A stretch of 64,000 nucleotides of DNA from the NCBI GenBank assembly GCA_026724425.1, contig JAIUCV010000008.1, positions 28,252,477 to 28,316,476 of the forward strand, given 5' to 3'. The notes below the pieces were generated by a model. That model had not been told where the DNA came from, made no database searches, and was given only the letters and a program-made list of their open reading frames with translations. The stretch's first letter is position 1. Each line of letters begins with the position of its first letter. Made by a program: the position numbers and the translations under genes. Source of the DNA: Erythrophleum ivorense. Taxonomy: Eukaryota > Streptophyta > Magnoliopsida > Fabales > Fabaceae. Below are positions 47,164 to 59,688 of this stretch, one piece after another.

Positions 47164-48729
47164 TGTGTCGCGCAACCCTCAAAATAATACTAGGTTGAAT
47201 TAAAATTTATAGTTAGTGGTACAACCTAGGTCATCTCCTTTAGAAATGGAGTTCAATATTTAATTGGGTTTTCTAAGTGTATAAAGATCTTAGAATTACC
47301 TAATTTATAGGGGTTTTTGATCTAATTAAACTATCTAGAATTAAAATGAAACAAAATGACTAACTCTACCTAATTGCATGAATTATTAAATGAATGATGG
47401 ACTTGTGACTAGCCTAGGATTCCTTCCTTGGTATCCACTATCCTTATCCTAATTCAATTGTGATTAATTCTGGTCTAAGTGTCCCTAATTGTGTTCATGG
47501 CAAATGTATCTTGAGTTACCATGCAAGAATTATGATATTAACAATCTAATATTGAATTGAAACCTTAATCCCGCATCAAATTATCAATTATTGTCTTTAA
47601 GATCAATGAACACTCAATTTGATTGGTTAATTGATTAACTAGCCTTTGAATCATCACCCTAAGATGTTTAATTAACTAACTAAACTCAAAGGAATCCTCA
47701 AATTAGACAATTAAGCACTCAATTTCATTCATGCATTTCATCAAACACCTTAACTGCATACATGGGGGATTAAAAGAGAATGAAAAATTCAATACTTGAT
47801 TCATTCAATTAACCAACAAAAGGTATCATAATTAGTGTCTAACTAGCTACTAATTACAATTACATAAATTTCCAATCAAATACAACCTCAACCAAGATAA
47901 TATAAGAAAGAGGAAAATGAATAGAAAAAGAGATAATCTTAGCCAAAATCCCTTTTTCTTCTCCTTGAATTCAAGCTTCCACCAAGGATCTTCCTCCTAG
48001 CTAGCCACAAGGGGGATTAATGCTTCATTGTGATGGAAGAATGATGGAGAATGGATGAAGAATGGATATGGCGTGGTGGATGGATGGAGTGAATGACAAT
48101 GGATTGTGTCTCTAGATGATGCGTTGTATACGAATGGAATGGTGTGATTGATGAATGTGCATGTGGATGATGATTTAACATGAATGCTTCCTCTGCCTTC
48201 AGACTCCAGACCTTTTCATGTGCTTCATTAATCATTTCACATGTTTACAAGTCAGCCTTTGTTTATATGAGTGTGGGCCCCATTCCTTCCATGTGTGCAT
48301 GCTCCATTCGTAGCTTCTCACATGGCTTTTCTTAATTTTATTTCCTTTTGCAGCCAGAGCCTTCCTCGTGCTTCATTTGGTTCTGATCATGCATGGTTCT
48401 TCCATGTTAAAGCCTTGCTAGCCTATGCTTCTTGTTGATTAGGAGTGTTTTATTCTCAGCTCATGCATCCAGCCCGTAACAATCCATGTTAGGCCCAGTT
48501 CGAGTTTTTATTCCTCAAAAGCTTCTTCTACTCTTGAAAGTTATCTTGAGCTTTCTCTTATTCGTGCAGCTACTTCTTCATCATTGTACTATTCACATGC
48601 ACGTAGAACTCGAGCCCTGTAGCTGCTGTATTGTTCTGGAGTTTCTTTTTATGTGTCACGAGCTCAGCCCATGGCTCCCTATATGTGTTTCTTCTCCTCT
48701 GCCCCACGAGCTTCTTGCTTTGCTCGTAG
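47164..48729 (+). mobile_element. Unclassified repeat C2, truncated
   Basis: Starts TGTGTCGCGCAACCCTCAAA and matches C1 (13807) for about 1.5 kb, including taattgggttttctaagtg, acttgtgactagcctagg, the ATGGATGR-rich tract (48025-48185) and aatccatg..aggccca near 48480. It ends around 48729 inside what would be the middle of C1. Beyond it lies the minus-strand protease-RT linker of a B element. Left flank is a truncated B LTR and right flank is internal sequence, so C2 sits on a rearranged junction. Confidence 0.6.
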
Positions 48730-50340
48730 CCTTCCTTCCTCTACCTTAGCTTGAATAGAGAAAAAAGACTAGAAACCACTAACATCCATGCTCTAAGTAT
48801 CTTTAAGCCTGGGCAGTAGTCATAAAGGATAACTCAACTTTTATCCTAGGTATGGTCCCACAAGAAGGTACAGATATGGTGTGATGCTCACAATCAAGAA
48901 TGGCATTATTAGCAGTCATCTAGTTCATGCCAACAATCAAATTAATGTCATGAAATGGCATATGGATCAAATCAATGGTAGTATAACAATGGTTAAATTG
49001 TATAGTGACATTCAGGCAAGCATGGGAAGTAATCACATGGCCCCCAGTGGGTGTAGTGACAGACAAATCAAATAGTACAGTATTAAAGGCCAAACCCAAC
49101 CGTCTCACACAGTCATAGGATATGAATGAGTGACTAGCACCCAAATCAAACATAACAATCACAAAAAAATCATTCACTATGAGCATACATTGAATAAGAT
49201 TAGGAGACGCACTAGCCTCCTGTTAAGAAAGGGCGAATAAGTCTGTGGCCTAAGAGGTGCTACATCTATCTGGGGGTAGTTCTTGGTAATATGTCCTAGT
49301 TTCCCACACTTGAAACAGGTCACCATAGACTATTGTGTGGATGATTGAGTCCTTGAAGGCTGCACTTTCTTTCCTTTCAATGGCCTCTTGCTCTACTACA
49401 CTTTGCTCTTCTTTTTACTAGTAGGTGAGAAGCTGGCACCCTCATTTGGTCTTGGTTTCTTTAATTTTAAAGCTCCTCTCTGACCAGGTACTATAGTAGC
49501 AGGTATGATCTCTCTCAAATTATTCTCGATCACTTTACTGATCTCCACAAGGGCATTGAAGTTCTGGACCCTATGTGGAGTCACTTTGTCTCTGATCAGA
49601 GACTTCAGCCCGATCTCAAATTGCTCGCACCTCCAGGGCTCATCATCATATCTCTGGAGGTAGGAAGAATACCGAGATAACTTAATAAATTTGGCCACAT
49701 ACTAGTCTACCATCATGTTATCGGTCTACTTAAGCCCCATAAACTGCACCTCTTTCTATTTTCTTGCAAAACTGGTGAAATACTTCTCATAAAACTGCCT
49801 TAGAAAGTTCTCCCAGGTAATTTGCAAATTTTTCATCTCCATCACTTGTTAGCTTCTTTCTGCAGCATAAAGGTGGCTAACTAAACTTTCTGCTCTGAGG
49901 TGCAGTCATCACTATGAAGATCTTCTCTATCTCTATCGCCTAGGCCTCTACCTTGTCCGATCTAATTCCCTGTCAAACACTAGCAGGTTGTTCTTCTTGA
50001 ATTGATTTAATTATTTTTTAATTGAAGGCGGAGTTTGGACTGGCTCTTAGGGAGGTAGGGGTGGAACACCCAAAATGGAAGGTTGTGGAGTACTAGAGGT
50101 AGAAGGCTGAGACTAAGGTGGAGGGGCCTCTCTCCTGGCTTCTTCTTATCTAGCTAGGGAGTCCTATAGTTACATAATCATCTCATGTTGCTGCTGGATC
50201 ATGTACTGTTACTAGGCCATCATGTTTTCAAATCTATCAATTTGATCCATGACAGCCTGCAAGGGGTCCTTAAACCCAACTTCTAGTTCCCTAGCCGGTC
50301 TGCCCCTACCTCTGCCTCCTCTCGTCTCAACAATTTTCAT
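48730..50340 (-). pseudogene. Ty3/gypsy gag-protease remnant, family B copy 2
   Basis: The gag start is at 50340, with a basic Arg/Gly-rich N-terminus (ETRGGRGRGRPARE). The gag core and C-terminal half lie at 49698-49396 (FIKLSRYSSYLQRYDDEPW, IRDKVTPHRVQNFNALVE). A zinc-knuckle region is near 49310 (CFKCGKLGH-like, decayed). The protease is at 49186-48920 (MFDLGASHSFISYDCVRRL), where the usual DSG reads DLG. The linker is cut at 48730 by repeat C2, so RT onward is lost. Several frameshifts and stops occur in gag. The leader, PBS (50463) and 5' LTR B13 follow on the same strand, which makes this the best-preserved 5' half in the window. Confidence 0.92.
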
Positions 50341-50462
50341 TGAAAAGGAGTCACAACCTTAGCTCACAAATATAATTCAAGCATATATGCATAGATATTC
50401 CTCCCGAAAATAGTCCAAATACACCATTCAAGAGCTAAACACTGAGCAAAAGTGCCTAAACC

Positions 50463-50479
50463 TTTGCTCTGATACCAAT
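50463..50479 (-). other. Primer-binding site of element with LTR B13
   Basis: ATTGGTATCAGAGCAAAGG on the minus strand contains an exact TGGTATCAGAGC initiator-tRNA-Met type site, a few bases from the LTR end at 50483. Confidence 0.9.
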
Positions 50480-50482
50480 AAA

Positions 50483-53400
50483 TTAATACCTTATATTTCT
50501 ATTATTATACTCTTCCATTTTGGGCAATTGGTGCACATTCACAAGACCAAAGTAAGGAAAAGTATGAAAAAAATGCATTTTTATTACGTTGCATCGAGGT
50601 AAATTTCCTTAATTCATGTTATGTGGGCCTCGTGGATCATCCAACAACATTCTCTAGTCATTTATCATTAGAACAAATCATAATCAACTCAAAGTGACAA
50701 GCAATCCACGATTCCCAAGTCAAAAAACCCCAAAATTCCATTATTTCTTTTTGGACAGCATGTGGCAGATTTCAGGGGCAACTTTGAAAAATCATAACTA
50801 AATGTAGAAAAATATAAATCATACAAACCATAGCTTTCTTGAAATCTTTGGATTTCACTTTACACTAAAAATAAGTCCCAGCCATGAAAATCCCATCTAG
50901 ACTACGTTTAACAACAAAATAGCCACAAATGTCTGAATACCCTCTGATACTGATATAGTTTACTGTCATAAATTTCAAAAATGTCTAATTAATTCCAAAA
51001 AAAATCCAATCCATGCAATCTATACCAATTTGGAAAGCCACAGTAGGGTAAAAATAATACCAAACCAATCCAAGTGCATTCAAACCCCGAAAATTAATCA
51101 AATAGTACCACGGGTCTAACTGTGTGCCAAGTACTGGATAGTAACTTCAAAAATTAATATCTCCCTCTCTAGACATCCAAATGAGGTGCTTCCAATTGGC
51201 ACAATTCATTAGGAAGGTCTCATTTCACCCTATAAAATTTTGTGGCAATTGGATATCATTTGTCCTATGAATGATAGAGAACAATTTTTAGACTATATAA
51301 ATAGTACCAGTAGCTAAACTAGAAAATTTTCCCAACTTCAAAAATTCACCAAATATTCCACTGACCTCCAAATAATGCCCACTTTGGGTTTCCAAAAAAG
51401 TTCTCAACAAGCTCTAGATGCATGCCAAATTTCAGACCAAAAAGAGTTCATTTGGATGTAAAGTGCTATAGCTCACCAAAATGACCATTTTTGCTCTATA
51501 TGAGATACCAAATGTGTCCAAATGGCCTCTTTTAATGTTTGGCACCTCTTGGGCAAGTTTTAAAGTATGAATATGACTTATAGCAACTGCCCAGGTGGTC
51601 CCAAAGCTCATGTATCTTAATTTGACCATCCTACACTCAAGAATGTATAATCATCACATGCCATCAAGGTGCCAAATTCTACATTCTCATTAATCTATTG
51701 CCACATAAGAGCTATACAATGTTCATACATCATATTACATTTGTCCATGGGCTTACATCTCAAAAATAACATTTACATAACCACTTTGACCGTTAGGTAC
51801 AAAAGAAACTACATAATGAACAAAGTATGGCTTTTCAATGCTCTTGGCTTGCATTCCTTGCTTCTTGGACATCACCTAGGCATTTCAAGATAATGGAGGG
51901 AAGGGGAGTGAGATTCCTTGAATCTCAATAGCTCACACACCCATTCACACACACATTCAAGGCATATATACATCAAAGCATATGTACGGAAAGTTTGGCA
52001 ACAATGAAGTATGCAAAATCCCAATTTCTATGCCACTTATTAACATTCAAGCCAAGACCATACTCTAGGAACTTTTGGTTTTGCCTCACCCCATTTCTAG
52101 GACTTTTGGATTTGCTCACTCTTAGCCTAGGGACTTTTGACTTGGCTTCACCCTTTCAAGAGACTTTTGGCCTTATGTCACCCATGTCATAAAACTTTTG
52201 GCATCTCCTCACCTTTATTAAGGGACTTTTGGCATCACCTCACCCTTATGAGCCATTTCCACAACCAAAGCCATTCAAGGAAACACATTGGTGCCAATGT
52301 CATGTTAAGGCATCAAGTGGCATGTTCACAAGTCACAAGAGCATATATAAACACACAAAGACATACATATGAACACAAGAATGCAAAGAGAATGAGGTGG
52401 AGATCTACCTTCCAATGGATGCAAGCTTCTTTTGCTTTACTCCCTCCCTTTCTCAGCCTCACAAGAACACTTAGGTAGGTGGATGTTCTCTTGGCCTAGA
52501 CACCATAAACAACATACAATTACACCCTTGAAGCAAGACAAGACACTAAACTCACTTTTGAACACACACTTGATTCCATAAGTGGCATAATAGTTCTATA
52601 AATGGCCTATTGAAGGAACTCTCACATTTTAAGTTCTAGGCTCCATTCTCTTATTACTTTTAGACTTCTTGGACTCATTTAAGGTCCTTAGAGCTCTCAC
52701 ACATTCACTTGCACAATTGGAAAATCAAGTTGCTTCATAAGGTACCATTACGGATACCATTGTCCCATCGCCTTTTCCATGGCCCCTAAATTTTTTTCAA
52801 TGGTTTCTCCCATCTTCTAACATCATATAAAGTCTCAAACAAAGGTTAGAACAAATTAAAATACTCCCTAACTTAATTATCCTAACTTGGTCAACATATG
52901 CACACTAAGGAAGGTTCATGGAGTTTTTGATTTTTCCTTAAATGGAGAGCCACTTGGGAGGGTTTCTAGGGGTTTTAGGAGCTCAAGGAAATATTCAAAT
53001 AGATAAGGAATTACTCACACAAAATCAGATTTCACAAAACCCTAGAAGATACCACACTTTCCTAATTTGATTTCTATTGGTTTTTCTTGGAATTTCTTAC
53101 CATATTCCTCTTCTTCATGGTCTAAAGCCCTAGTTCCTCTCTTGATTTTGGACAGAAAATCCTCCCCCTATATGGTTATGTTCTTGGCCAAAATACACAC
53201 AAGGAAGGAGCAAGAGAAAGAAGCAACCAAAACAAGAAATTACCTTGGATTCAAGCTTACTTTTAAAAGCCTTTCTCCTTGATTTGCTTCTCCTCAAGAA
53301 TTTTGAATTATCCCCCCTTGTTCTAGACTCAAAAAAAAAAAACCAAAGAAATTTAATAAAACCATGGAAAGAAAGCTTGAAGGGAGGAGAACAAAATTGG

Positions 53401-54113
53401 AAGAAGAAGAAGCATGAAATTCTTTGAAATTGGCTACCTTTCCTTAGCTTTCTTCCTCCTTTCTCTCCTTCTCTGGTGTGCTTAAGAGAGAGCTTCTTTT
53501 TTTGTATTTTAGGTAGAGAGGATCATGTTATATGAGGGGAAGAAGAGACAAGAAGCTTATGGAACATTCAAGAAACTGACTTTTTCCAAAATTCCAATTT
53601 CGTCCTTCTGTAATGGCAATTTTGTTTCTATTTCGTTTTAGCTCCTTTTTGAGAACCATCTTTTCTATTATAAAATTTAGGTTCCCAATTTAATATAATG
53701 CCTTTGGAATCATTTAATTTGGAGCTAAAACCTTACTGAATGAATCTGTCAAAGTTTGGGCTCACTGTTATTAAAAAACGTACACCGGAGGGGCTTTGCC
53801 AGTCTCGGGGCTTTCCATGGTTTTTGGGACCTCTGAGAACCGTGGGCAACTCAAATTTTCCATTTAAAATTCCCACCTATGTTTTTTTCTAAAATTTTCA
53901 CTTATTTACAAAAGTGCCATTATGTTTGATCAGTTTTTGTCACAAATTGTTTCACCATTCTAGATCCATTTTTCTTTCTGTCTGAACATGGAATTATCAT
54001 TTTTAGAAGTCTAGGGCTCAACCCAAATTTTTTTGGACATTATTTAGCTCATTTCAGAGGGCTTACTTTTATACGACTTATTTCATCGTTTTACAGAAAT
54101 TACGTTCGTTACA
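50483..54113 (-). mobile_element. 5' LTR B13, family B
   Basis: The minus strand starts TGTAACGAACGTAATTTC at 54113 and ends AAATATAAGGTATTAA at 50483, followed by the PBS. Length is 3.63 kb. It contains the minisatellite at 52070-52255, a GGTAGATCTCC variant of the aaggtagctc block near 52405, and AAAGGTAGCC donor-like near 53437. The TATA region has decayed (ttatatgagg near 53528). The 3' end resembles the LTR edge at 63905 rather than that of B9, so at least two B subtypes differ at the 3' end. Confidence 0.88.
52070..52255 (-). repeat. Degenerate minisatellite inside B LTRs (CCAAAAGTCCC...GTGAGG units)
   Basis: Four to five units of about 35-40 bp; on the plus strand each has gggacttttgg followed by a cctcaccc-like box. 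The same array is at the same relative place (just past mid-LTR) at 7545-7705, 9583-9725, 19600-19785, 21635-21795, 25530-25690, 28125-28275, 33690-33850, 38630-38815, 40685-40840, 46500-46665 and 57890-58065. A variant unit (gccaagaacccttgag) dominates in B6, B7, B8, B10, B12 and B14. Confidence 0.8.
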
Positions 54114-55314
54114 GAGATAATGGCAATAGATGGTAGAAGGCAGCTGGTTTTATAAAAGAAACAAGAATTCAAACTATGATGTATATTCTATTAAAAAAAT
54201 TACTTACATACTCTGCTTAAAAATCTTGTACTGCATATTATTTTTCTACAGATATATAATAATGGCCAAATAAAATCACAAAGTATGTTTTCAAAGAAAG
54301 AATTATATAATAGGTAGACCAAATTGGTAAAAAAAGAAAATGGATGCCCGTGCGGACCTCAATGCAACAAGATAAAACTGAAATAATCAAATTCAATGGA
54401 TAAAATTTCTTATAACTTTGAAAAGTTATATTTCCACTAATTGACATGCTCCCATCAATTAATTTTTCTTTTATAGAACTTTATTTTCCCATGTTTCTTC
54501 TGGAATATATACTATGCTTTATACATATATAAATGGGAGATTATATGGTTTGAAAGAACAAAAGCTAAAGACTAGAATGTTAATTATGGATTATAACTTC
54601 ATAGATGAGTTTTGCTTCATTTTGCTCCACCAAGAACAAAAAGAGAAGGTTCCTATTGAAATTTGGATGGGCTCTACGATGGCTATTCTTATGGGGATGA
54701 GTCTTTTGTGGGATATGGGATGAAGGGTTTTTTTGGAAAAATTAGGATAAGGCTTATACATTAAAATTTAATCAGACTTAATCCCACCTTCCAAGGCCTA
54801 GTTAGATTATACATTATTTTAATGTATAAAAGGGCTTTAATGTATAAACTTATACAATACATTATGTGTACCAAACAAGTGATAAACCCATATTGTATTG
54901 TATTAGTTTATACAATTAGGTCTTATACATTGTACCAAATAGGCTCTAAGATGTTGGTCTAACTATGACAATTAAATAAATGACAAATTAATTAATGCAC
55001 AAACAATAAAGGAGTTATGGCTTTTGCATAAACTAAGATTAAAATAGAAATGCTTTTTATTGTGACTGTCTTTGATTTTTATGTAAAAATGAATTGATTC
55101 TCTAACCTATGTATTGAGTTTCGTAAGCGCATTTATGATGAGTTTACTAGGTAAGTGGCATGGAAATAGCTCTATTGTCGACAGTAGCTACAACACTAAA
55201 AATATTTGAATGTTAAAAACAAAACAAGACTGCTCCAACTAAAAAGAATGTTAAATGTTCTAACAATAGGCAAGGCAATAAATGTTTGAAACCATAAAGG
55301 CCTTACATTCTTGC
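54114..55314. other. Non-LTR spacer with no gene recognised
   Basis: Very AT-rich sequence with no match to families A, B or C. ORFs are short with no domain that I recognise. The central part (54735-54955) looks MITE-like and is listed separately. This may be original target DNA older than the LTR insertions around it. Confidence 0.5.
54735..54955. repeat. Candidate MITE-like element or pair
   Basis: Repeated words TTATACATT / AATGTATAA in both directions, and two related boxes gtgtaccaaacaag (54866) and attgtaccaaataggct (54936). The TTTGGTACA motif near an edge is common in plant MITEs. TSDs and exact ends could not be fixed. Confidence 0.4.
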
Positions 55315-56008
55315 TGTAATGACTCTAACTTCAAATCATAGTAATTAAGGTTAAAGATGCGATTAATAATTATAAATCAAAGTTTTAAGTCATTACATTT
55401 ACTTAGGAAAAGGTGAGGAAATGTAAACCTTGATGTTGTTAAAGTCATTAACTAATTACTCATAACCATTTATGCATATGAAGGGATCAAACCTGCAATT
55501 ATCAGCCTTTAATCTCATTAGCCATTAATTTCTAACTCCTAAGAACTAATCTCATCAGCCATTAATTTCTAACTCCTAAGAACCTCCTATAAGTGTTTTG
55601 AAATCATTCCTTGGCATGTCTATAGAAAAAACCAAGGTTTTTAGGTGAATATGAGAAATTGAGCACCTTCGCCATGGCTAAATTCTCTTGCGTTGCGGCC
55701 AATTACTCTCTAGTTCAACTCCTTACACCTTCATGAAATTTGCAAATTTCACCACGGCCAAATATCCTTTACACTACGGCGAATTACCCTCTGGAACACC
55801 ACTAGACTTACCTCTCGCATTTCACCGTGGCTAACTTCACTTTTAGCCGCGACCAATTCCTCTCTGTTTCCTTCCCTGGGCAACTTCGTCGCTTTTGGCT
55901 TAGGCCAATTCCATTTTAGTCGTGGCCAATTCCCTACTATTCCTAAAACTCTCAAATTTTGTCCCATGCACTCTAATTGTATCTCTAAGAACACTCTAGG
56001 ACCACTCT

Positions 56009-59000
56009 TGTAATGTCCAGTTTTCGTTAAACGATGAAAATAGGCATATTTTCAAAGCAAGTCCCTCAAAACAAAATAGTTAAGGTCCCAAAAAATTTAA
56101 GTAACATTCTAGCCCCCTAAAAATGAGAATTGTAGTCTCAGACGAAAGGAAAAATAGAGCTAGACTGAAGAAACAAATTTTGACGGAAACCTGACAAAGC
56201 ATAATGGCATTTTTGTAATTTCAGGCAATTTTTGGAATTCACACAGGAAGGCTTTTTAAACCAAAGTTTTGAGTTCTCCAAGGTTCCCAAAGGCCCTGAA
56301 AACCATGAAAAGCCCTAGGACAGTTAAATCCCCTCTGGTGGACGTTTTCCAACGTCGGTGTGCTCAAACTTTGACGGATTCATTTGGAAAGGTTTTAGCT
56401 CCAATTTGAGTGATTCCAAAGCCATTTTTCTTAATTGAGAACCTAAATTTTATAATAGAAAAAACAGTTCTCAAAAAGGAGCTAAAACGAAGGAGAAACG
56501 AAAATACAAAATATAAAGGGCAAAATTAGAATTTTTGAAAAAGTCACTTTTCTCTACCTATATATATGTGGTGCCTCACATTGGCCCTCATTTAACTTCA
56601 GAAAATTTAGCCCCAAACTAGAAGCAAAACCCTAAGGGAGAGGCGCCCAAGAGAGGAAGAAGAAGGAGGAAGAAATCCAAGCTTAAGGTATGCTTTCATG
56701 ATGTTTTTTCTTGCTTTTCTTCATCTCCACCACCTCTCCTTCATACTCCTTTCTTTCCTTGGATTAAAATGATGTTTATAAATATGATTCAGGGGAGATA
56801 TTCAAGGGAAAGTTCGGATTTGAAGAGAGGAGCTTGGAGAAATCAAGATTCAAGCCAAACTAAACACGTAAACAAGGTAAAAATGCATCCTATGGTTGAT
56901 ACCTTCCATGGCCTTTCTTCTCCATTTTGCCCTAAATGTGTTCTGCCCTAGGGAGTTAAATTTCAAGCCCAACCAAGCATGATTCTTAGGTATTTAATGG
57001 AGATGAATAAGAATATGCGAAGAAAACCCAGAAATAGGCATTAGAAATCAAGATGCAAAATCTAGGGTTTTAAGTGCACCTTCTAATTTCTGAAATTGTA
57101 TGATGATTCCTAGGTCTAAGTAAGAGTTTAAATGAGTTCTTGAGACACCAAAGATGCTCCCCATAAGCTTCTTCCTTTAAGAAAATCAAGAGAACCTTAA
57201 GAAGCCCAAAGGAAGCCTATGTCTTGGCCTAGGCTTATTTGTGTAGGTGGGGGGAGTTTTAAATTTTTCTAAGGCCATCCTTGAGTCATATTTGATGAAT
57301 GAAGATGAAGGGAAGCCTTGGAAAAATTTTAGAACTCATGGAAAGTGATTTGGTGCCTTAAGTTCCATAATATGACCTAAAGAAGCAACATGGTGCTAGG
57401 CTTTTTTGTCTTAATGATGTGATGACTCCAAGATGCTTAAAAGGGGTCAAGAATCATATTTGATAAGAAAGAATGAGGCCTAGAAATCATTTGAGGGGTG
57501 TTGCTTCATTAAGTGTAATTATGGACCATAATGAAGTCTATAGAGTAATCTAGTGATTCATCAAGTTATCTAGCCTTAGAATGTGTTTCATAAACCAAAT
57601 TGGCTCCCCTAATTTGTATCTAGGCCAAGAGAAACCATCTCCACCAAATTGTGGGTGTGTAGCTGAAAGAGGAGGCTTGAAAGCTAAGGAAAAAGTGTGT
57701 GAAATTATGCAAGGTAGCTCTCTCCATCTTCTCTCATGCATGGATATGTGTTTAGCTTATTTTAGAATGTGTGTATGTATAATTTCAAGCTATGAAAAGT
57801 ATGCTAGCATTCCTTTATATGCTATGACCCTTGATGCCATGTTATGTTTTCTAATGAGTGCATGATGTTTGTATGAGTTTACTTGAGTGTGGAGAGGCCA
57901 AGAACTCTTCCCTTGGGTGAGGATGAGCCAAGAACCCTCAAGCTCAATTAAAACAAAGCAAAGAGTCTCCCAAAAGCAAAGTGGGCTCCCAAGAGTATGG
58001 TTGAGTCCAAAATGCTCAAGAATAGGTGAGGCAAGTCCAAAATCTATGAGGAGAAGTGTGAGGCCAATCCAAACACTTGGTGAGCTCTTGAATGATTTGT
58101 ATGAGTTGTTCACATGCCAAGTTTGCTTATAAAATATCCATGGCTTTTATTTTCTCCATGCATGCATTTGTAAAGCTTGCTTTGCACATATTATGTGTGA
58201 TTGAATGAGAGATGAGCTATTGGGATTCTTTGAATCTCATCCCCTCCTCTCCAATGATCTAACATGCTAGGTGGACTAAGTACTTATGGTGAAGGGAGCC
58301 AACAACCATAAAGAGCAAGGATTGACAAGCTTATGTATTCTTTTTGCCTATTTTGGAACCATAATGATGGTTCATAGTGTATATGTACCATGAACCTTGA
58401 TACATGTGTAAATATACTATTATGTGATGTTTAGATGTATGAAATGATATATGACCTATAGCACTTATTTTGAGTATGTAAGGCCAAAGTGTGCAATATG
58501 GAACTTTGATGAATGTATGCATAAGTGTGGGTTAAATGGCCAAAATGAGATGCATGAGGTTTGGGAACATTTGGGTAGCTTACACAAGTCTCAAATGTGC
58601 TTTTAGACTTACCCAAAAGGTGCCACACCCAAGGAAAGTCCATTTGACAAATTTGGTACCTCATATGGAGCCAAATTTAACTATAATGGAACCCTATATC
58701 ACTTTTTGGCCAAATGAGTTAGTATTGATATGATATTTGGCATGCAATTAGGTCTCATTGAGAGCTTTATGGGAAGCTAAAGATAATAATTTTTGGAGGT
58801 CTACAGAATATTTGAGGATTTTTCAAAGTTGGCAAAATTCATGTTTCTGGTTTGCTGCACTATTCATTTCGTCCGAAATTGTTTTCTGTCACCCGAAATT
58901 CAAATGATGTCCAATTGCCACGAAATTTTGTACAGAGAAACTATATAATCACAGTGACTCATATCAACTAGAAGCACCTCATTTGGAGGTCTAGAGAGGG

Positions 59001-59688
59001 AGATATGAATTTTTGAAGTTTCTGTCCAGTATCAGTAACCTAGCCCTACCAGAAGTACTGTTCCATCAATTTCTAAGATCTGAGCTTCATGAACTGATCT
59101 AGAGATATTTTTACCCTCTAGCTAACATCCACAGATTTTCAGATTGGTATCATTTTCATGTATTGGATTTTTTTGGAATTAATTGGACATTTTTTATGTT
59201 CATATCAGTAAACTATGACAGCACCAGGACCCAGTCCTACCTCCAGACAATTTCACATGTCAAAATATCTATGTGTGGGATGTTATGACTTGTACATATT
59301 TTTATCATGAAGTAGACATCCCAAGATTTCCAGAATGACTAAGATTTCATGATTTCAATGTTTCTAGATTTAGTTATGATTTTTCAAAGGTTGCCCTGAA
59401 TTGAGGCTGGTGCTGGCCGAGAATGAATACCCATTTCCCATGTTTCTTTTCGGTTTCTATGAGTTGTAGGCATGTTTTTATGATAAAAAGGAGTTGTAAT
59501 AATATAATTAAATATGAGGGGGCATAGTAGGAGTTCACTCGGTCCACGTGACACCGAATGATTTTTAGATATGATGACATGCAAATAAAAGTCCAAATCT
59601 TCATGCTTCCTCTATGAGAAATATATAAATGTTTCATGATAATTATACTATTCAAAGGCATAAGATGAGCTAGAATTATGGTGTTACA
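56009..59688 (+). mobile_element. Solo LTR B14, family B, perfect TSD ACTCT
   Basis: Starts TGTAATGTCCAGTTTTCG and ends AATTATGGTGTTACA. It is flanked by ACTCT at 56004-56008 and 59689-59693. Length is 3680 bp. It lies in LTR A3; the uninterrupted A sequence at 2585-2640 (ggatcactctccctcaattt) shows the empty site. It has TATA 56559-56567, CTTAAGGTATGC at 56683, ACAAGGTAAAAATGC at 56872, minisatellite 57890-58065, and ggattctttgaatctcatc near 58225. This is the cleanest family B solo LTR in the window and the best type copy. Confidence 0.95.
56559..56567 (+). promoter_or_regulatory. TATA box of solo LTR B14
   Basis: ctatatata in the context CCTATATATATGTGGTGCC, about 550 bp inside the LTR. 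Confidence 0.65.

Noticed and set aside
54514..54723. 69-codon plus-strand ORF in the non-LTR island
   Set aside because: No recognised motif, strongly AT-biased codons, no supporting signals; chance is likely.
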